Program-made: the position numbers and the translations under genes
Notes under the pieces: generated by a model
Seen by the model: the letters and a program-made list of their open reading frames with translations, nothing else
The model's database searches: none
Told to the model about the DNA's origin: nothing
Source of the DNA: Nonomuraea basaltis
GTDB taxonomy: Bacteria; Actinomycetota; Actinomycetes; Streptosporangiales; Streptosporangiaceae
DNA: 64,000 nt
NCBI RefSeq assembly: GCF_005893125.1
Contig: NZ_VCJS01000007.1
Location: 62,001-126,000 of the forward strand
Reading direction: 5' to 3'
Part shown: piece after piece, positions 36,265 through 45,203 of the stretch
Numbering within the stretch: the first letter of the stretch is position 1
How the letters are laid out: each line of letters opens with the position of its first letter

Positions 36265-38003
36265 TGGACCCAGAGCTGGCCGACCAGCATGTAGAACTGC
36301 TTGCTGAACTGGTAGTTGCCGACCCGCTTGGAGATGAAGTTCACCTGCTTGGGGTTGAAGATCGGCACCACCGGCGACTTCTTCATGATCTCCTGATCGA
36401 TCTGGCCCCACAGCTCGTCGGCCTTGGCCTGGTCGCTCCGCTGCGTCTCCAGGGCGGTCTGGATCTTCGCGTCGGTCTCCTTGTCGCAGAAGCCCGCGAT
36501 GTTGATGCTGGAGTCGCTGCCCGCGGTGAAGGAGGCGCACGACAGCAGCACGTTGAGGAAGTTCGAGGCAGCGGGGTAGTCCTGGTACCACTGGGTCAGC
36601 GCCAGCTGGACCTTGTTCTCGGTGTTCTGTATGTAGGTGAACTGGATGTCGCCCGACAGCGGCTTGAGCACGGCCTTGTAGCCGATCTCGGTGAGCACGC
36701 TCTGCAGGTACTCGCCGATGCTCTTGTTGACCGCGTCGTCCTGGACGACGATGCCGACCTCCTGCCCGGCGGTGCCGGACTGCTGGACGAGCTGCTTGGC
36801 CTTCTCCAGGTCGGGCGCGGCCCACTTGGCGCCGCCGTCCTTGGTGTAGTCGCAGAAGTCGACGTGGGCCGGGAATCCGGGCGGCAGGATCGTGCAGGCC
36901 GGCTGAGCCAGGTTCGGGCCGCCGTACAGCTGGACCAGGGCGTTGCGGTCGACCGCCCAGTTGATCGCCTGCCGGGCGAGCTCGTTGTCGAACGGGGCGA
37001 GGTTGTTGTTGAGTGTCAGATACCAGAACGCGGTGAGCTGGCTGACGTTCACCTGGTCGGCGTACGTGGTGCCGAGCTCGTTCAGCCGGTCGGCGGGCGG
37101 CGGGTCGAACAGCCAGTCGGCCTGGTCGTTCTGCACGGCGGTGACGGCCGCCTCGACGGTGAGGCCGAAGGAGTAGTCGATCGCGTCGGGGTAGGCCTGC
37201 GGCTGGGCGTCGCGCGACCATTCGGTGAAGTGCGGGTTGCGCACGAGCTTCAGCGCGCGGCTCGGATCGTACGACTCCACCATGTACGGCCCGGTGGTGG
37301 GCAGCGGCTTGGTGCCGGAGTCCTTGGCGGGCGAGCCCTTGGGCAGGATGGTGGCGTGCGGGACGGCCAGCTTGAACAGGAACTCCGGGTCGGGCGCGGT
37401 CAGCTTGACCGTCACGGTGCCGGCCGCCGCGTCACCGATCACGCCCTCGTCCAGCGAGCACGACTTCGGCTTCTTGACGCAGGCGGCGGCGCCGACGATG
37501 CCGTTGTAGAAGGTGCCGGCGGTGGGGCTGGACACCTTGAACAGCCGCTCGAACGAGGCCACCACGTCGTCCGCGGTGACCTCGTCGCCGGTGGAGAACT
37601 TGATGCCCTTGCGCAGCTTGAAGACGTACGTCTTGCCGTCGTCGGTCACTTCGGGAGCCGCCTCGGCCAGGTCGGGGACGACCTTGAACGACTCGTCGCC
37701 GCCGACCTTCTTGAACGCCATGAGGCCGTCGTACATGGACTGGTAGAGCTGCCAGTACTGCAGGGTGTAGTTCACCTGCGGGTCCAGCGTGCCCGCGGCG
37801 CTCTTGGCGAGCAGCTTGAGCGTGCCGCCCTTGTGCGCCTCCTGGAACGCTCCCGGGGCCGCCGCGGCCGGAGCCGCGGAGGTCGCCGGCGGCGCGGAGG
37901 GGGTGGTGGTCTGGGTGCTCGCACAGGCGGCCAGGAGGAGCGCCGCGGAGACCGCGGTGATCGAGCGGATGAGCGGGTGGGCGCGCGGGAGGTGAGGTGC
38001 CAT
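36261..38003 (-). CDS. Peptide-binding lipoprotein of ABC transporter (SBP family 5)
   Basis: A 580-residue extracellular solute-binding protein. LLLAAC with the lipid cysteine at residue 27 ends the signal, followed by a Thr/Ser/Pro/Ala-rich linker. KGGTLKLLAKSAAGTLDPQ, YDGLMAFKK and VFKLRKGIKFSTGDEVTADDVVASFERL are family 5 hallmarks; these proteins bind peptides, nickel chelates or opines. GGAG lies 8 nt before the ATG at 38003. The upstream iminopeptidase gene suggests peptide ligands, perhaps with an N-terminal proline. Confidence 0.92.
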   Translation of the reverse strand: MAPHLPRAHPLIRSITAVSAALLLAACASTQTTTPSAPPATSAAPAAAAPGAFQEAHKGGTLKLLAKSAAGTLDPQVNYTLQYWQLYQSMYDGLMAFKKVGGDESFKVVPDLAEAAPEVTDDGKTYVFKLRKGIKFSTGDEVTADDVVASFERLFKVSSPTAGTFYNGIVGAAACVKKPKSCSLDEGVIGDAAAGTVTVKLTAPDPEFLFKLAVPHATILPKGSPAKDSGTKPLPTTGPYMVESYDPSRALKLVRNPHFTEWSRDAQPQAYPDAIDYSFGLTVEAAVTAVQNDQADWLFDPPPADRLNELGTTYADQVNVSQLTAFWYLTLNNNLAPFDNELARQAINWAVDRNALVQLYGGPNLAQPACTILPPGFPAHVDFCDYTKDGGAKWAAPDLEKAKQLVQQSGTAGQEVGIVVQDDAVNKSIGEYLQSVLTEIGYKAVLKPLSGDIQFTYIQNTENKVQLALTQWYQDYPAASNFLNVLLSCASFTAGSDSSINIAGFCDKETDAKIQTALETQRSDQAKADELWGQIDQEIMKKSPVVPIFNPKQVNFISKRVGNYQFSKQFYMLVGQLWVQ

Positions 38004-38017
38004 GGTGCAGGCTCCAG

Positions 38018-38920
38018 TCAGTCGTTCTCGTCGAGGAACGCGCCGACGAGGCGGAGGTAGGCCTCCTCCTCCTCGACATGGGGCATGTGGCTGGAGTCCT
38101 CGAAGATCTTCCAGCGCACATCGGGGATCCGGTCGGCGTACGGCCGCACCGTGGCCTCGGTCGCCTCGTCGTGGCGGCCCGAGACGAGCAGCGTCGGCAC
38201 CGCGATGCGGTCGGCCCGGTCGATGATCGTCCAGTCCTTCAGCGTTCCGATGACGTGGAACTCGTTGGGACCGTTCATGGTGTGGTAGACGGTCGGGTCC
38301 GCGTCGATGGCGGCGAAGGTCGCGGCCACCTCGGGCGGGTTCGGCACGATCCGGCAGACGTGCCGGGCGTTGAAGACCGCCTCGGCGGCCTTGTAGTCGG
38401 GGTGGCCGGTGGTGCCCGCCTCCTCGTGCTCGCGCAGCGTCTTCTGGACTTCGGGCGGGAGCAGGGCGCGCAGGCGCGCCGCCTCCGACAGCCACAGCTC
38501 CATGGATGCCGGCGAGTTGGCGATGACGAGGGCCTTGAGCCCGGGCGGGCGGCGTACGGCGTGCTCGGCGGCGAGCATGCCGCCCCACGACTGGCCGAGG
38601 ACGTGGTAGCCGCCGGCGAGGCCGAGCCCGGCCAGCAGGTTGTCCAGCTCGTCGAGGAAGAGCTGGACGGTCCAGAAATCCGCGCCCTTGCCGGGCAGGT
38701 GGGTGGAGTTGCCGATGCCGAGCTGGTCGTAGTGGATCACCGTGCGACCTTGCCCGGCGAGGGCGGCGATGCGCAGCGTGTAGTCGTGGGCCGCTCCCGG
38801 TCCGCCGTGGAGCACCACCAAGGGGGTCTTGGCCGGCTCGGGGTCGCCGGTGATGCGGTACCACGTCTGCCAGCCGCGGAAGGCTACCGTGCCGGTGAGG
38901 GCGGGTTCTGGGATGGGCAA
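38018..38920 (-). CDS. Proline iminopeptidase-family alpha/beta hydrolase
   Basis: A 300-residue hydrolase. [13 protein letters not shown] is the HGGPG oxyanion motif of prolyl iminopeptidases, [13 protein letters not shown] the nucleophile elbow (Ser near residue 111), and [15 protein letters not shown] holds the catalytic His. The family removes N-terminal proline or cleaves related amides. No signal peptide, so cytoplasmic. Start is TTG 38920 with GGAGG upstream. It is first in the operon with the Opp transporter, 14 nt before the binding protein, and could process imported peptides. Confidence 0.9.
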   Translation of the reverse strand: MPIPEPALTGTVAFRGWQTWYRITGDPEPAKTPLVVLHGGPGAAHDYTLRIAALAGQGRTVIHYDQLGIGNSTHLPGKGADFWTVQLFLDELDNLLAGLGLAGGYHVLGQSWGGMLAAEHAVRRPPGLKALVIANSPASMELWLSEAARLRALLPPEVQKTLREHEEAGTTGHPDYKAAEAVFNARHVCRIVPNPPEVAATFAAIDADPTVYHTMNGPNEFHVIGTLKDWTIIDRADRIAVPTLLVSGRHDEATEATVRPYADRIPDVRWKIFEDSSHMPHVEEEEAYLRLVGAFLDEND

Positions 38921-38959
38921 TGGTTCCTCCCTCGCGTTGCTCGGTAGGATGTATGGATT

Positions 38960-38982
38960 AAAGGTCTGACCACAAGACCTTT
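38960..38982. promoter_or_regulatory. FadR/GntR-type operator between the Opp operon and its regulator
   Basis: The core GGTCTGACC (38963-38971) matches the GGTC-N-GACC palindrome of many FadR-subfamily regulators. It is embedded in a larger inverted repeat, AAAGGTCT (38960-38967) and AGACCTTT (38975-38982) with a 7-nt spacer. Located 40 bp from the iminopeptidase start and 53 bp from the GntR gene. Confidence 0.65.
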
Positions 38983-39034
38983 TTGTGAACGTTGCACACC
39001 AGTAACAGCGGCGAAACCCGACGCCCGGGCTGAC

Positions 39035-39907
39035 ATGATCGATATGACCCGAAGAGGCCAGAGGAGGGACGTGCAGGACGAGACGGCCAACGCGCGGGAC
39101 GAGGCGGCCGAGGTGCGGGACGAGGCGGCCGAGGTGCGGGATGCGACGGCCAGCGTGCAGGATGCGCCGGCCAACGGCTCGGTGCTGCGGCCGGTGCGGC
39201 TGCCGACCGCCGCGGAGGAGGTGGCCGACCGGCTCATCACCGCCATCGCGATCGGCGAATACCTGCCGGGCGAGCGGCTGCCGCCGGAGCGGGAGCTGGC
39301 CCAGATCCTCGACGTGAGCCGTTCGACGGTCCGGGAGGCGGTCGGCCGCCTGCTCGCCGTGGGCATCGTCGACATCCGGCGAGGGCGCAACGGCGGGGCG
39401 TTCGTGCAGGAGAGCTGGACGAGCGCGTCCGCGGACGCGGTGCGGCGGACGCTGCTGCCCCGCTGGGCGGAGATGGAGCAGCTGTTCGACCTGCGCTGCC
39501 TGGTCGAGGGCATGGTCGCACGGGTGGCGGCGGAGCGGCGCGAGCCCGGCGACGTGGCGCGGATGCGCGAGGCGCTCGACCGGTACGGCTCGGCCCGCTC
39601 ACCCCACCAGGAGCACGCCGCCGACATCGCCTTCCACCAGGCCGTCGTGGAGGCCACCCGCAACCCGCAGATCGCCCGGCTCAGCCACGACCTGCTCAGC
39701 CGGGTCAGCCTGGGCTTCCCGATCGAGCCGTACGACGGGGCGCCGGCCGTCTACCAGCGCGCCCTGACCGAGCACGGCGCGCTGTGCGACGCCATCGAGG
39801 CCGGCGACGCGCAGCGCGCGGGCGAGATCGCGCAGGGGCACTTCGCCATCACCAACGAGGCGTTGCGCGAAGTCCTGGCCCGCGGCCTGGGCGAGAACCG
39901 CTCCTGA
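39035..39907 (+). CDS. GntR family regulator, FadR subfamily (FCD domain)
   Basis: A regulator of up to 290 residues. The winged helix (about residues 57-125) has [39 protein letters not shown]; the C-terminal FCD effector domain has [20 protein letters not shown] and [25 protein letters not shown]. The N terminus holds a charged heptad repeat. Start is uncertain: ATG 39035 or 39044, or GTG 39071, which has GGAGG but only 3 nt away. It is divergent from the iminopeptidase-Opp operon and likely represses it through the palindrome between them. Confidence 0.88.
   Translation: MIDMTRRGQRRDVQDETANARDEAAEVRDEAAEVRDATASVQDAPANGSVLRPVRLPTAAEEVADRLITAIAIGEYLPGERLPPERELAQILDVSRSTVREAVGRLLAVGIVDIRRGRNGGAFVQESWTSASADAVRRTLLPRWAEMEQLFDLRCLVEGMVARVAAERREPGDVARMREALDRYGSARSPHQEHAADIAFHQAVVEATRNPQIARLSHDLLSRVSLGFPIEPYDGAPAVYQRALTEHGALCDAIEAGDAQRAGEIAQGHFAITNEALREVLARGLGENRS
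39071..39175 (+). repeat. Five 21-bp tandem repeats encoding a heptad repeat
   Basis: Units start at 39071, 39092, 39113, 39134 and 39155. Units 2 and 3 differ only in their first two bases or so; others are degenerate. Each encodes seven residues of the type VRDEAAE, predicted helical or coiled coil. Confidence 0.85.
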
Positions 39908-40103
39908 CGCTCCCGGCCACCGGCGCGCCGCGCTGCGCCTCTGGATCGTCGACGCATGGCACGCGATGTCAGCCGTCCGTGGATCGACGACTTGTCTGAG
40001 CCCGTTCCAAGTCGCTGACCATTCCGCCCCAAGTCGCGCTCCCTAACCTGACACGCGATGGGTAAGGGCCGCGCGGTAGCCGGCCTTCGGAGGGGAGGAT
40101 GTC

Positions 40104-40568
40104 ATGAAAAATATCTACAAGGTCTTGGCCTACCTGGTCGCGATCGAGGTGGCCGTGCAGGCGGCGGTGATGGTCTACGGTGACGCCGGGCTCGGCAAAT
40201 GGGTGGACGAGGGTGGCGTGGTCGACAAGACGCTCGCCGAGAGCGGCACGGCACCGTTTCCCGAGTTCATCGGCCTCATCATCCACGGCATCAACGGGAT
40301 GATCGCCATCCCGGTCCTCGCGCTGCTCCTGCTGATCTCCTCGTTCTGGGCGAAGGTCCCCGGAGCCGTGAAGGCGGCCGGGCTGGTGCTGCTGCTCGTC
40401 GTGCTGCAGGTCACCTTCGGCATCCTCGGCCACAGCATCCCGCTGGTGGGTGCCGTGCACGGCCTCAACGCGCTGCTGCTGTTCACCGCGGCGCTGTACG
40501 CGGCACGTCGCGGCGCGGCCGGGAAGGCGTCGGTCACGCCGGAATCGCAGTTCGCGACTCGCGGCTGA
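40104..40568 (+). CDS. Small membrane protein (DUF6220-like)
   Basis: A 154-residue protein with four membrane helices (about residues 5-25, 53-80, 88-110, 115-137) and conserved-looking His in IHGINGMIAIP, GHSIPLVGAVHGLN. The pattern of paired histidines in helices resembles DUF6220 or small haem-binding membrane proteins. GGAGG precedes the ATG. It is 11 nt upstream of the multicopper oxidase and probably cotranscribed, so a role in metal or electron handling is possible. Confidence 0.75.
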   Translation: MKNIYKVLAYLVAIEVAVQAAVMVYGDAGLGKWVDEGGVVDKTLAESGTAPFPEFIGLIIHGINGMIAIPVLALLLLISSFWAKVPGAVKAAGLVLLLVVLQVTFGILGHSIPLVGAVHGLNALLLFTAALYAARRGAAGKASVTPESQFATRG

Positions 40569-40579
40569 CGGCGCGTCCC

Positions 40580-42115
40580 ATGCATCGCAATCGCCGGGGT
40601 GGTGGCCGCGTCCGGCTCGCCGTCGCGTGCGCCGCCACCATGGGCGTACTGGGGCCGCTGATCTGGCTCTGGCAGGACAGCCTGCTGCCGGAGGCGTACT
40701 CGGTCGCGGACATGGGGTACGCGGACTACGGAGGCGGGCCGCCCGGCTCGTCGGGGCACGAAGCGCATTCGGGTGGAGGCGCGTCGGGCCATGGGCGGCA
40801 GGCGGAGGCCGGGCGTGACGTCACGCGACTGATCGCCGACGCGGACCTGCCGGCCGACGTGGCGGTGACCATGGTCGCCCGCAAGCAGCGGTTCCAGCTG
40901 CCCTCCGGCCGCGCCTTCGAGGGCTACACGCTCAACGGCCAGTCGCCGGGCCCGGTCATCAAGGCGACCAAGGGGCAACTGGTCCAAGTTCGGCTGATCA
41001 ACGAGTCGGTGCCGGGGGGCGTCACGCTGCACTGGCACGGCGTCGACGTGCCCAACGCCGCCGACGGTGTCGCCGGCGTCACACAGGACGCGGTCGGCAT
41101 CGGCAAGGAGTTCACCTACCGGTTCGTCGCCGACCAGGCGGGCACCTTCTGGTACCACTCTCACCAGATGTCGCACGAGCAGGTCCGAGGGGGCCTGCTC
41201 GGGGCCCTGGTGGTCGAGCCGGCGCCGCGTAGGACCGCCGGCACGGGCGAGGTGACCGACGTCGTGGCGTTGGCGCACCTGTACAACGGAGTCCGCACCG
41301 TCAACGGGCTCGAGGGCGACGTCCGCGTCGAAGTGCCACCCGGCGCGCGGGCGCGGGTACGGCTGATCAACACCGAGTACGGCGTCATGCCGGCATGGGT
41401 GAGCGGTGCGCCGTACCGGCTCGCCGCCGTCGACGGCACAGAGATCAACGGGCCCGCACCGGTCCAGGACAAGGCCGTGGGGGTGGCCGCCGGAGGACGC
41501 GCCGACATCGAGGTGACCATGCCCGAGGACGGCTCACCGGTCCGGGTCCACCTCGGCGGCCCTACCGGCGTCGTGCTCGGCTCCAAGTCGTACGACGCAC
41601 CCCCGGTCTCCCGGCCGGCGGCGACGCTCGACCTGCTCACGTACGGCACCCGGGCGCCGCTCGCCTTCGACCCCGGCAAGCCCGACCGGCGGTTCCAGTA
41701 CGACATGGGGCGCCGCCCCGGCTTCCTCGACGGGGTCCCCGGATTGTGGTGGACCATCAACGGCCGCCTCTACCCCGACGTGCCGATGTTCCACGTGGCC
41801 GAGGGCGACGTGGTGCGGATGCGCATCGCCAACAACAGCGGCGAGGCCCATCCCATGCACCTGCACGGCCACCACGCGGTGGTGCTCAGCCGCGGCGGTG
41901 TGCCCGCCACCGGTAGCCCCTGGTGGGTGGATTCCCTCGAGGTCGGCGTGGGTGAGTCGTACGAGATCGCCTTCGTCGCCGACAACCCCGGGGTCTGGAT
42001 GGACCACTGCCACAACCTGCCCCACGCCTCCGAAGGGCTCACCGCCCACCTGATGTACGAGGGCGTCACCACCCCGTTCACCGTGGGCGGCCCGGCCGGG
42101 AACGAACCGGAGTGA
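40580..42115 (+). CDS. Multicopper oxidase family protein
   Basis: A 511-residue exported copper oxidase with an N-terminal membrane anchor or signal (about residues 10-28) and a Gly/His/Ser-rich linker (GSSGHEAHSGGGASGHGR) that may bind metal. All copper motifs are present: HWHG (151-154), YHSHQ (about 191-195), HPMHLHGHH (about 424-432) and HCHNLPHASEGL (about 476-487). These bind one type 1 and three type 2/3 coppers and reduce O2 to water while oxidising a phenol or metal. Follows the small membrane protein by 11 nt and is followed by a strong hairpin. Confidence 0.92.
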   Translation: MHRNRRGGGRVRLAVACAATMGVLGPLIWLWQDSLLPEAYSVADMGYADYGGGPPGSSGHEAHSGGGASGHGRQAEAGRDVTRLIADADLPADVAVTMVARKQRFQLPSGRAFEGYTLNGQSPGPVIKATKGQLVQVRLINESVPGGVTLHWHGVDVPNAADGVAGVTQDAVGIGKEFTYRFVADQAGTFWYHSHQMSHEQVRGGLLGALVVEPAPRRTAGTGEVTDVVALAHLYNGVRTVNGLEGDVRVEVPPGARARVRLINTEYGVMPAWVSGAPYRLAAVDGTEINGPAPVQDKAVGVAAGGRADIEVTMPEDGSPVRVHLGGPTGVVLGSKSYDAPPVSRPAATLDLLTYGTRAPLAFDPGKPDRRFQYDMGRRPGFLDGVPGLWWTINGRLYPDVPMFHVAEGDVVRMRIANNSGEAHPMHLHGHHAVVLSRGGVPATGSPWWVDSLEVGVGESYEIAFVADNPGVWMDHCHNLPHASEGLTAHLMYEGVTTPFTVGGPAGNEPE

Positions 42116-42154
42116 GTCCCGCCGGGCTCTGCCTGTAAGGCGCCGGCGCTCGAA

Positions 42155-42173
42155 CCCGCCCATTCCGGGCGGG
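42155..42173 (+). terminator. Hairpin downstream of the multicopper oxidase
   Basis: Perfect 7-bp stem CCCGCCC/GGGCGGG with a 5-nt loop, followed by ATTT; 40 bp after the stop. Likely intrinsic terminator. Confidence 0.7.
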
Positions 42174-42570
42174 ATTTCGGCTTACCGAAACAAAGGTTTC
42201 GGGTCCAATTGACTCCGGTTTCCGGGAGCGTTCCCAATTGCGCTCAAGGCCTTCTACCTGCGAATACGCGTATGGTTGAAAGTTCAATGCGGCACAACAA
42301 TCCCCAAGGGCCCATGCATCCGCCCTTGGATGAGGGCTTGACATCGCAGGCAGGCGGACCCAGGCGATTTGATTGTAAAACGTTCCATTTTTTCGGATAT
42401 GCCGCCTGAATTCCTCTGACCTGGACTTTTGCCCTTTCTCTACTGTTAGTCAGCAAGGGTGCAAGTTCCGGCGGGTCCGTTATCTGATATTGAGATCGGC
42501 ATTGTCCGAACGCGTGTCATACTCCGTTGGGAGCGCTCCCGCAGCCTTTCATGACACCCGAGGATCGGCA
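42174..42570. other. AT-richer intergenic region before the glycan cluster
   Basis: About 400 bp clearly less GC-rich than its surroundings and without a supported gene; short open frames have no ribosome binding site or family signal. It holds a CebR-like operator at 42529-42540 and should contain the promoter of the glycan cluster. Confidence 0.6.
42529..42540. promoter_or_regulatory. CebR-like LacI-family operator upstream of the glycan cluster
   Basis: GGGAGCGCTCCC is a perfect 12-bp palindrome; with its left flank TGGGAGCGCTCCC it matches 13 of the 14 bases of the published CebR consensus TGGGAGCGCTCCCA. It sits 31 bp before the GTG of the first gene, well placed for repression. Confidence 0.65.
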
Positions 42571-43254
42571 GTGAATCATCCCGCCCCCCTGCTCAACGCC
42601 CCACGCCCGTGGGCCGCGCACATCTGGTGGATCGCGCTGGCCATCGGGGCGGCCGGTTTCGCCTTCGTCTGGCTGGCCACCCCGCACACCCGGGAGATCG
42701 AGGCGGCCTGGCAGCTGGGCGCCAGGCTGCTGGCCTTCGCCTGCCTGTGCTGCGCCATCGCGTTCTTCCCTTGGGTGTCAGCGCGCCTGCACTGGCTGCT
42801 GTACGTCCCGTTCGTCTTCCTGACCGGCTACCTGATCCCGCGGATCAGCTGGTTCTACTACGGCGACGGCGCGCGGGCCCAGGGCGACAGCTTCTACACC
42901 CACCTGTACCTGCTGCTCTATCCGGGCATCGTGCTCACGGTGGCCGCCGCGTACCGGATCGGCGGCGGCTCGCCCGGGCGCTGCCTGAAGATCATGGCCA
43001 GCGGGGTGCTGATCGTGTTCTCGGGCTTCCTGGACGTGATGTGGCACGTGGTCAATCCGGTGCGGATCCCCGAGGTCATCGACGCCCCGCACATCAACCT
43101 GTTCACCGGCGGGCCGGTCTCGTTCGGCGGGGCGATCGTGTTCACGCTCGCGCACGTGCCGATCATCGCCGGGATCAACCTGCTTCCCCTGGATCGCTGG
43201 ATCGGGCGCCTGACGGGGATCGGCGCCGACACGAACGCCACTCGGAAGAGGTGA
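42571..43254 (+). CDS. Integral membrane protein, first gene of glycan cluster
   Basis: A 227-residue protein with about six hydrophobic segments, not assigned to a family. Segments of note are WFYYGDGARAQGDSFYTHLY between helices and GFLDVMWHVVNPVRIPEVIDAPHINLFTGGPVSFGG, rich in polar and aromatic residues. GAGGA precedes the GTG at 42571. It is 3 nt before the glycosyltransferase gene and the operator lies just upstream, so it belongs to the cluster; it may be an acceptor-lipid or polymer handling protein. Confidence 0.75.
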   Translation: MNHPAPLLNAPRPWAAHIWWIALAIGAAGFAFVWLATPHTREIEAAWQLGARLLAFACLCCAIAFFPWVSARLHWLLYVPFVFLTGYLIPRISWFYYGDGARAQGDSFYTHLYLLLYPGIVLTVAAAYRIGGGSPGRCLKIMASGVLIVFSGFLDVMWHVVNPVRIPEVIDAPHINLFTGGPVSFGGAIVFTLAHVPIIAGINLLPLDRWIGRLTGIGADTNATRKR

Positions 43255-43257
43255 CCG

Positions 43258-44040
43258 TTGCCGAACACGCCCATCGAGATCTCAGTGGCAGCCCCCGCCT
43301 ACAACGAGGCGGAGAACATCGCGGCCGCCGTGACGGAATGGCGGGAGTATCTGGAGCGCCACCCGGCGGTAGGCGCGTGGGAGATCGTCGTGTGCGACGA
43401 CGGCAGCGGCGACGGCACCGGGCGGATACTCGAAGACCTGCAGGCCGAGTGCCCCCAGCTCGTCGTGGTCACGTTCGAGCGCAACCGGGGCGCGGGTGCG
43501 GCCATCGCCGCGGCGATCGCCCGCACGCGGCTGGACTGGGTGGTGCTGCTCGACTCCGACGGCCAGTTCCCCATTGCCAATCTGGACCCCTTCATCGAGC
43601 GGATCCAGGCCGGCGGCGGGCCCGCCTTCGCCGGGGCACGGATCAGGAAGGCCGACAGCCTGCCGTACCGGTGGGGGTCGGCGGCCAGCGGCGCGGTCAG
43701 CAACCTGCTGCACCGTACGCGCTACCGCGACTTCAACTCGATCTTCAAAGTGGTGCGCGGCCCGCTGTTCCGCGCGCTGCCGCTGGAGTCGGCCGGCATG
43801 AACTGCTCGACCGAGATCACGGCCCGCGTCGCCGAGCTGGGTCACGCCTGGGTGGAGCTGCCGATCGAGCATCGCGAACGGGGCGGCGGCAGCCGGGGCT
43901 GGCGGTTCTGGCGAGGGGCGCGCGACCGGGCGCTGTTCGTGGGATACCTCGGGCTGCGCCACTGGCTGCTGCGTCGCGGCGTGCTGCGTGCCCAGACCCC
44001 ACCGGCGCACGTCCCGGCCTCCCTGCAGGAACTTCGATGA
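43258..44040 (+). CDS. Glycosyltransferase family 2, polyprenyl-phosphate-transferase-like
   Basis: A 260-residue GT-A enzyme. SVAAPAYNEAENIAAAV is the start of the nucleotide-binding fold, VCDDGSGDGTG binds the NDP-sugar, and LLDSDGQF is the metal-binding DxD. The layout resembles DPM1-like enzymes that load a sugar on a polyprenyl phosphate; no clear C-terminal membrane helix. The TTG start at 43258 has GAGG 6 nt upstream. Its stop overlaps the next ATG. Confidence 0.88.
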   Translation: MPNTPIEISVAAPAYNEAENIAAAVTEWREYLERHPAVGAWEIVVCDDGSGDGTGRILEDLQAECPQLVVVTFERNRGAGAAIAAAIARTRLDWVVLLDSDGQFPIANLDPFIERIQAGGGPAFAGARIRKADSLPYRWGSAASGAVSNLLHRTRYRDFNSIFKVVRGPLFRALPLESAGMNCSTEITARVAELGHAWVELPIEHRERGGGSRGWRFWRGARDRALFVGYLGLRHWLLRRGVLRAQTPPAHVPASLQELR

Positions 44041-45203
44041 GGGTGGCGATGTTCAGCGGCGGGCGCGGCGGTGCCGGCATCGCGCGCGCCCTGCTGCGCA
44101 CGTCCGGCCTGGACCTGTCCCTGCTGATCAACGGGTACGACAACGGCCTGTCCACGGGGGCACTGCGCCGCTACCTGCCGGGCATGCTCGGCCCGTCGGA
44201 CTTCCGCAAGAACCTCCTGCTCCACCTGGAGCGCGACGACCCGCGGCAGACACTGCTGGAGCAGCGGCTCCCGCTCGGGACCACGGCCGGGGACCTGGCG
44301 GAGCTGATCGACCGCATCGCCGTCTCCGGGCCGCAGGGGGCGGAGGCGGTCGTCCGGGACCTGCGCGTGTTCGCCGAGCGGCTTACCGCCGACCCGCACG
44401 GGCTCGACCTGGCCGACTGCGCGCTGGGCAACCTCGTGTTCGCGGGGGCGTACCTGCGGCTGGGCGAGGACTTCAACGCGGCGGTGCGCGAGTGCGCGCG
44501 GACGTTCGGCTCGCCGGTGCGGCTGCTGAACGTCACTGACGGCACCAACGCCTTCCTCGTCGCGCTCAAGCAGGACGGGCGGGTGCTGGCCGACGAGGCC
44601 GACATCGTGGCGCCACAGGACGCGGGGGCCATCACGGGGTTGTTCCTGCTGCCCGAGCCGCTGACCGAGCGGGATCGGGCCGAGCTGGCCGGACAGCCGG
44701 CCGAGCGGGTGCGCGAGCTGCTGTCGCGCCGTGACGTGCCGGCCGCGCCCAACCCGGAGGCGCTGCAGGCCATCAGGGACAGCGATCTGATCGTGTACGG
44801 CCCGGGCACGCCGCACTCATCGCTGCTGCCCAGCTACCTGACCAGCGGCGTGGCCGGGGCGATCGAAGAGAGCCGGGCCGCGGCCCGGGTGTTCGTGGTC
44901 AACATCGGGGGCGACCACGACATCCAGGGGCTGTCGGCCACCGACCTGGTGGACCGGGCGCTGGCGTACCTGGGCGATCCGGGCAACGAGCGGCGTACGA
45001 TCACGCACGTCCTCAGCCACCGCGGCGCGTCCGGCGGCCCCGCGGTGCCACGCGGCGTCCTCGAGCGCGGCTCCTGGGCCGGGGCCTGCTGGGTCAGCGC
45101 GGACCTGGAGGAGGCGGGGCGCCCCGGCACCCACAGCGGCTCGCGCACGGCCGAGGCGCTGCACGCGCTGCTGGGCGAGACCCCGCTGGCACGGGCCGGA
45201 TGA
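44037..45203 (+). CDS. CofD/YvcK family protein in a glycan cluster
   Basis: A 388-residue member of the CofD/YvcK superfamily. MRVAMFSGGRGGAGIARALL is the nucleotide-binding start, NGYDNGLSTGALRRYLPGMLGPSDFRKNLL matches the loop that carries substrate-binding residues, and GNLVFAGAYLRLG, LLNVTDGTNAFL and LIVYGPGTPHSSLLPSYL are further family segments. CofD moves a phospholactyl group from a guanosine diphosphate carrier to F0; YvcK binds UDP-GlcNAc. Genes for F420 are not nearby, and the gene is locked by stop-start overlaps to a glycosyltransferase and a HAD phosphatase. Its substrate here is unknown and probably a sugar nucleotide or an activated phospho-acid. Confidence 0.83.
   Translation: MRVAMFSGGRGGAGIARALLRTSGLDLSLLINGYDNGLSTGALRRYLPGMLGPSDFRKNLLLHLERDDPRQTLLEQRLPLGTTAGDLAELIDRIAVSGPQGAEAVVRDLRVFAERLTADPHGLDLADCALGNLVFAGAYLRLGEDFNAAVRECARTFGSPVRLLNVTDGTNAFLVALKQDGRVLADEADIVAPQDAGAITGLFLLPEPLTERDRAELAGQPAERVRELLSRRDVPAAPNPEALQAIRDSDLIVYGPGTPHSSLLPSYLTSGVAGAIEESRAAARVFVVNIGGDHDIQGLSATDLVDRALAYLGDPGNERRTITHVLSHRGASGGPAVPRGVLERGSWAGACWVSADLEEAGRPGTHSGSRTAEALHALLGETPLARAG

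Noticed and set aside
33952..36294. 780-codon plus-strand open frame opposite the Opp permeases
   Set aside because: Product rich in Asp/Glu/His/Gln/Arg with no fold-like pattern; the opposite strand holds a complete, recognisable transporter.
39071..39175. CRISPR-like array
   Set aside because: Contiguous 21-bp repeats without spacers, in frame with a coding gene.
42338..42343. TTGACA as -35 of a promoter
   Set aside because: No acceptable -10 at 16-18 bp spacing.
42209..42456. Short open frames in the AT-richer intergenic region
   Set aside because: No ribosome binding site and no conserved-looking product; overlapping frames on both strands.
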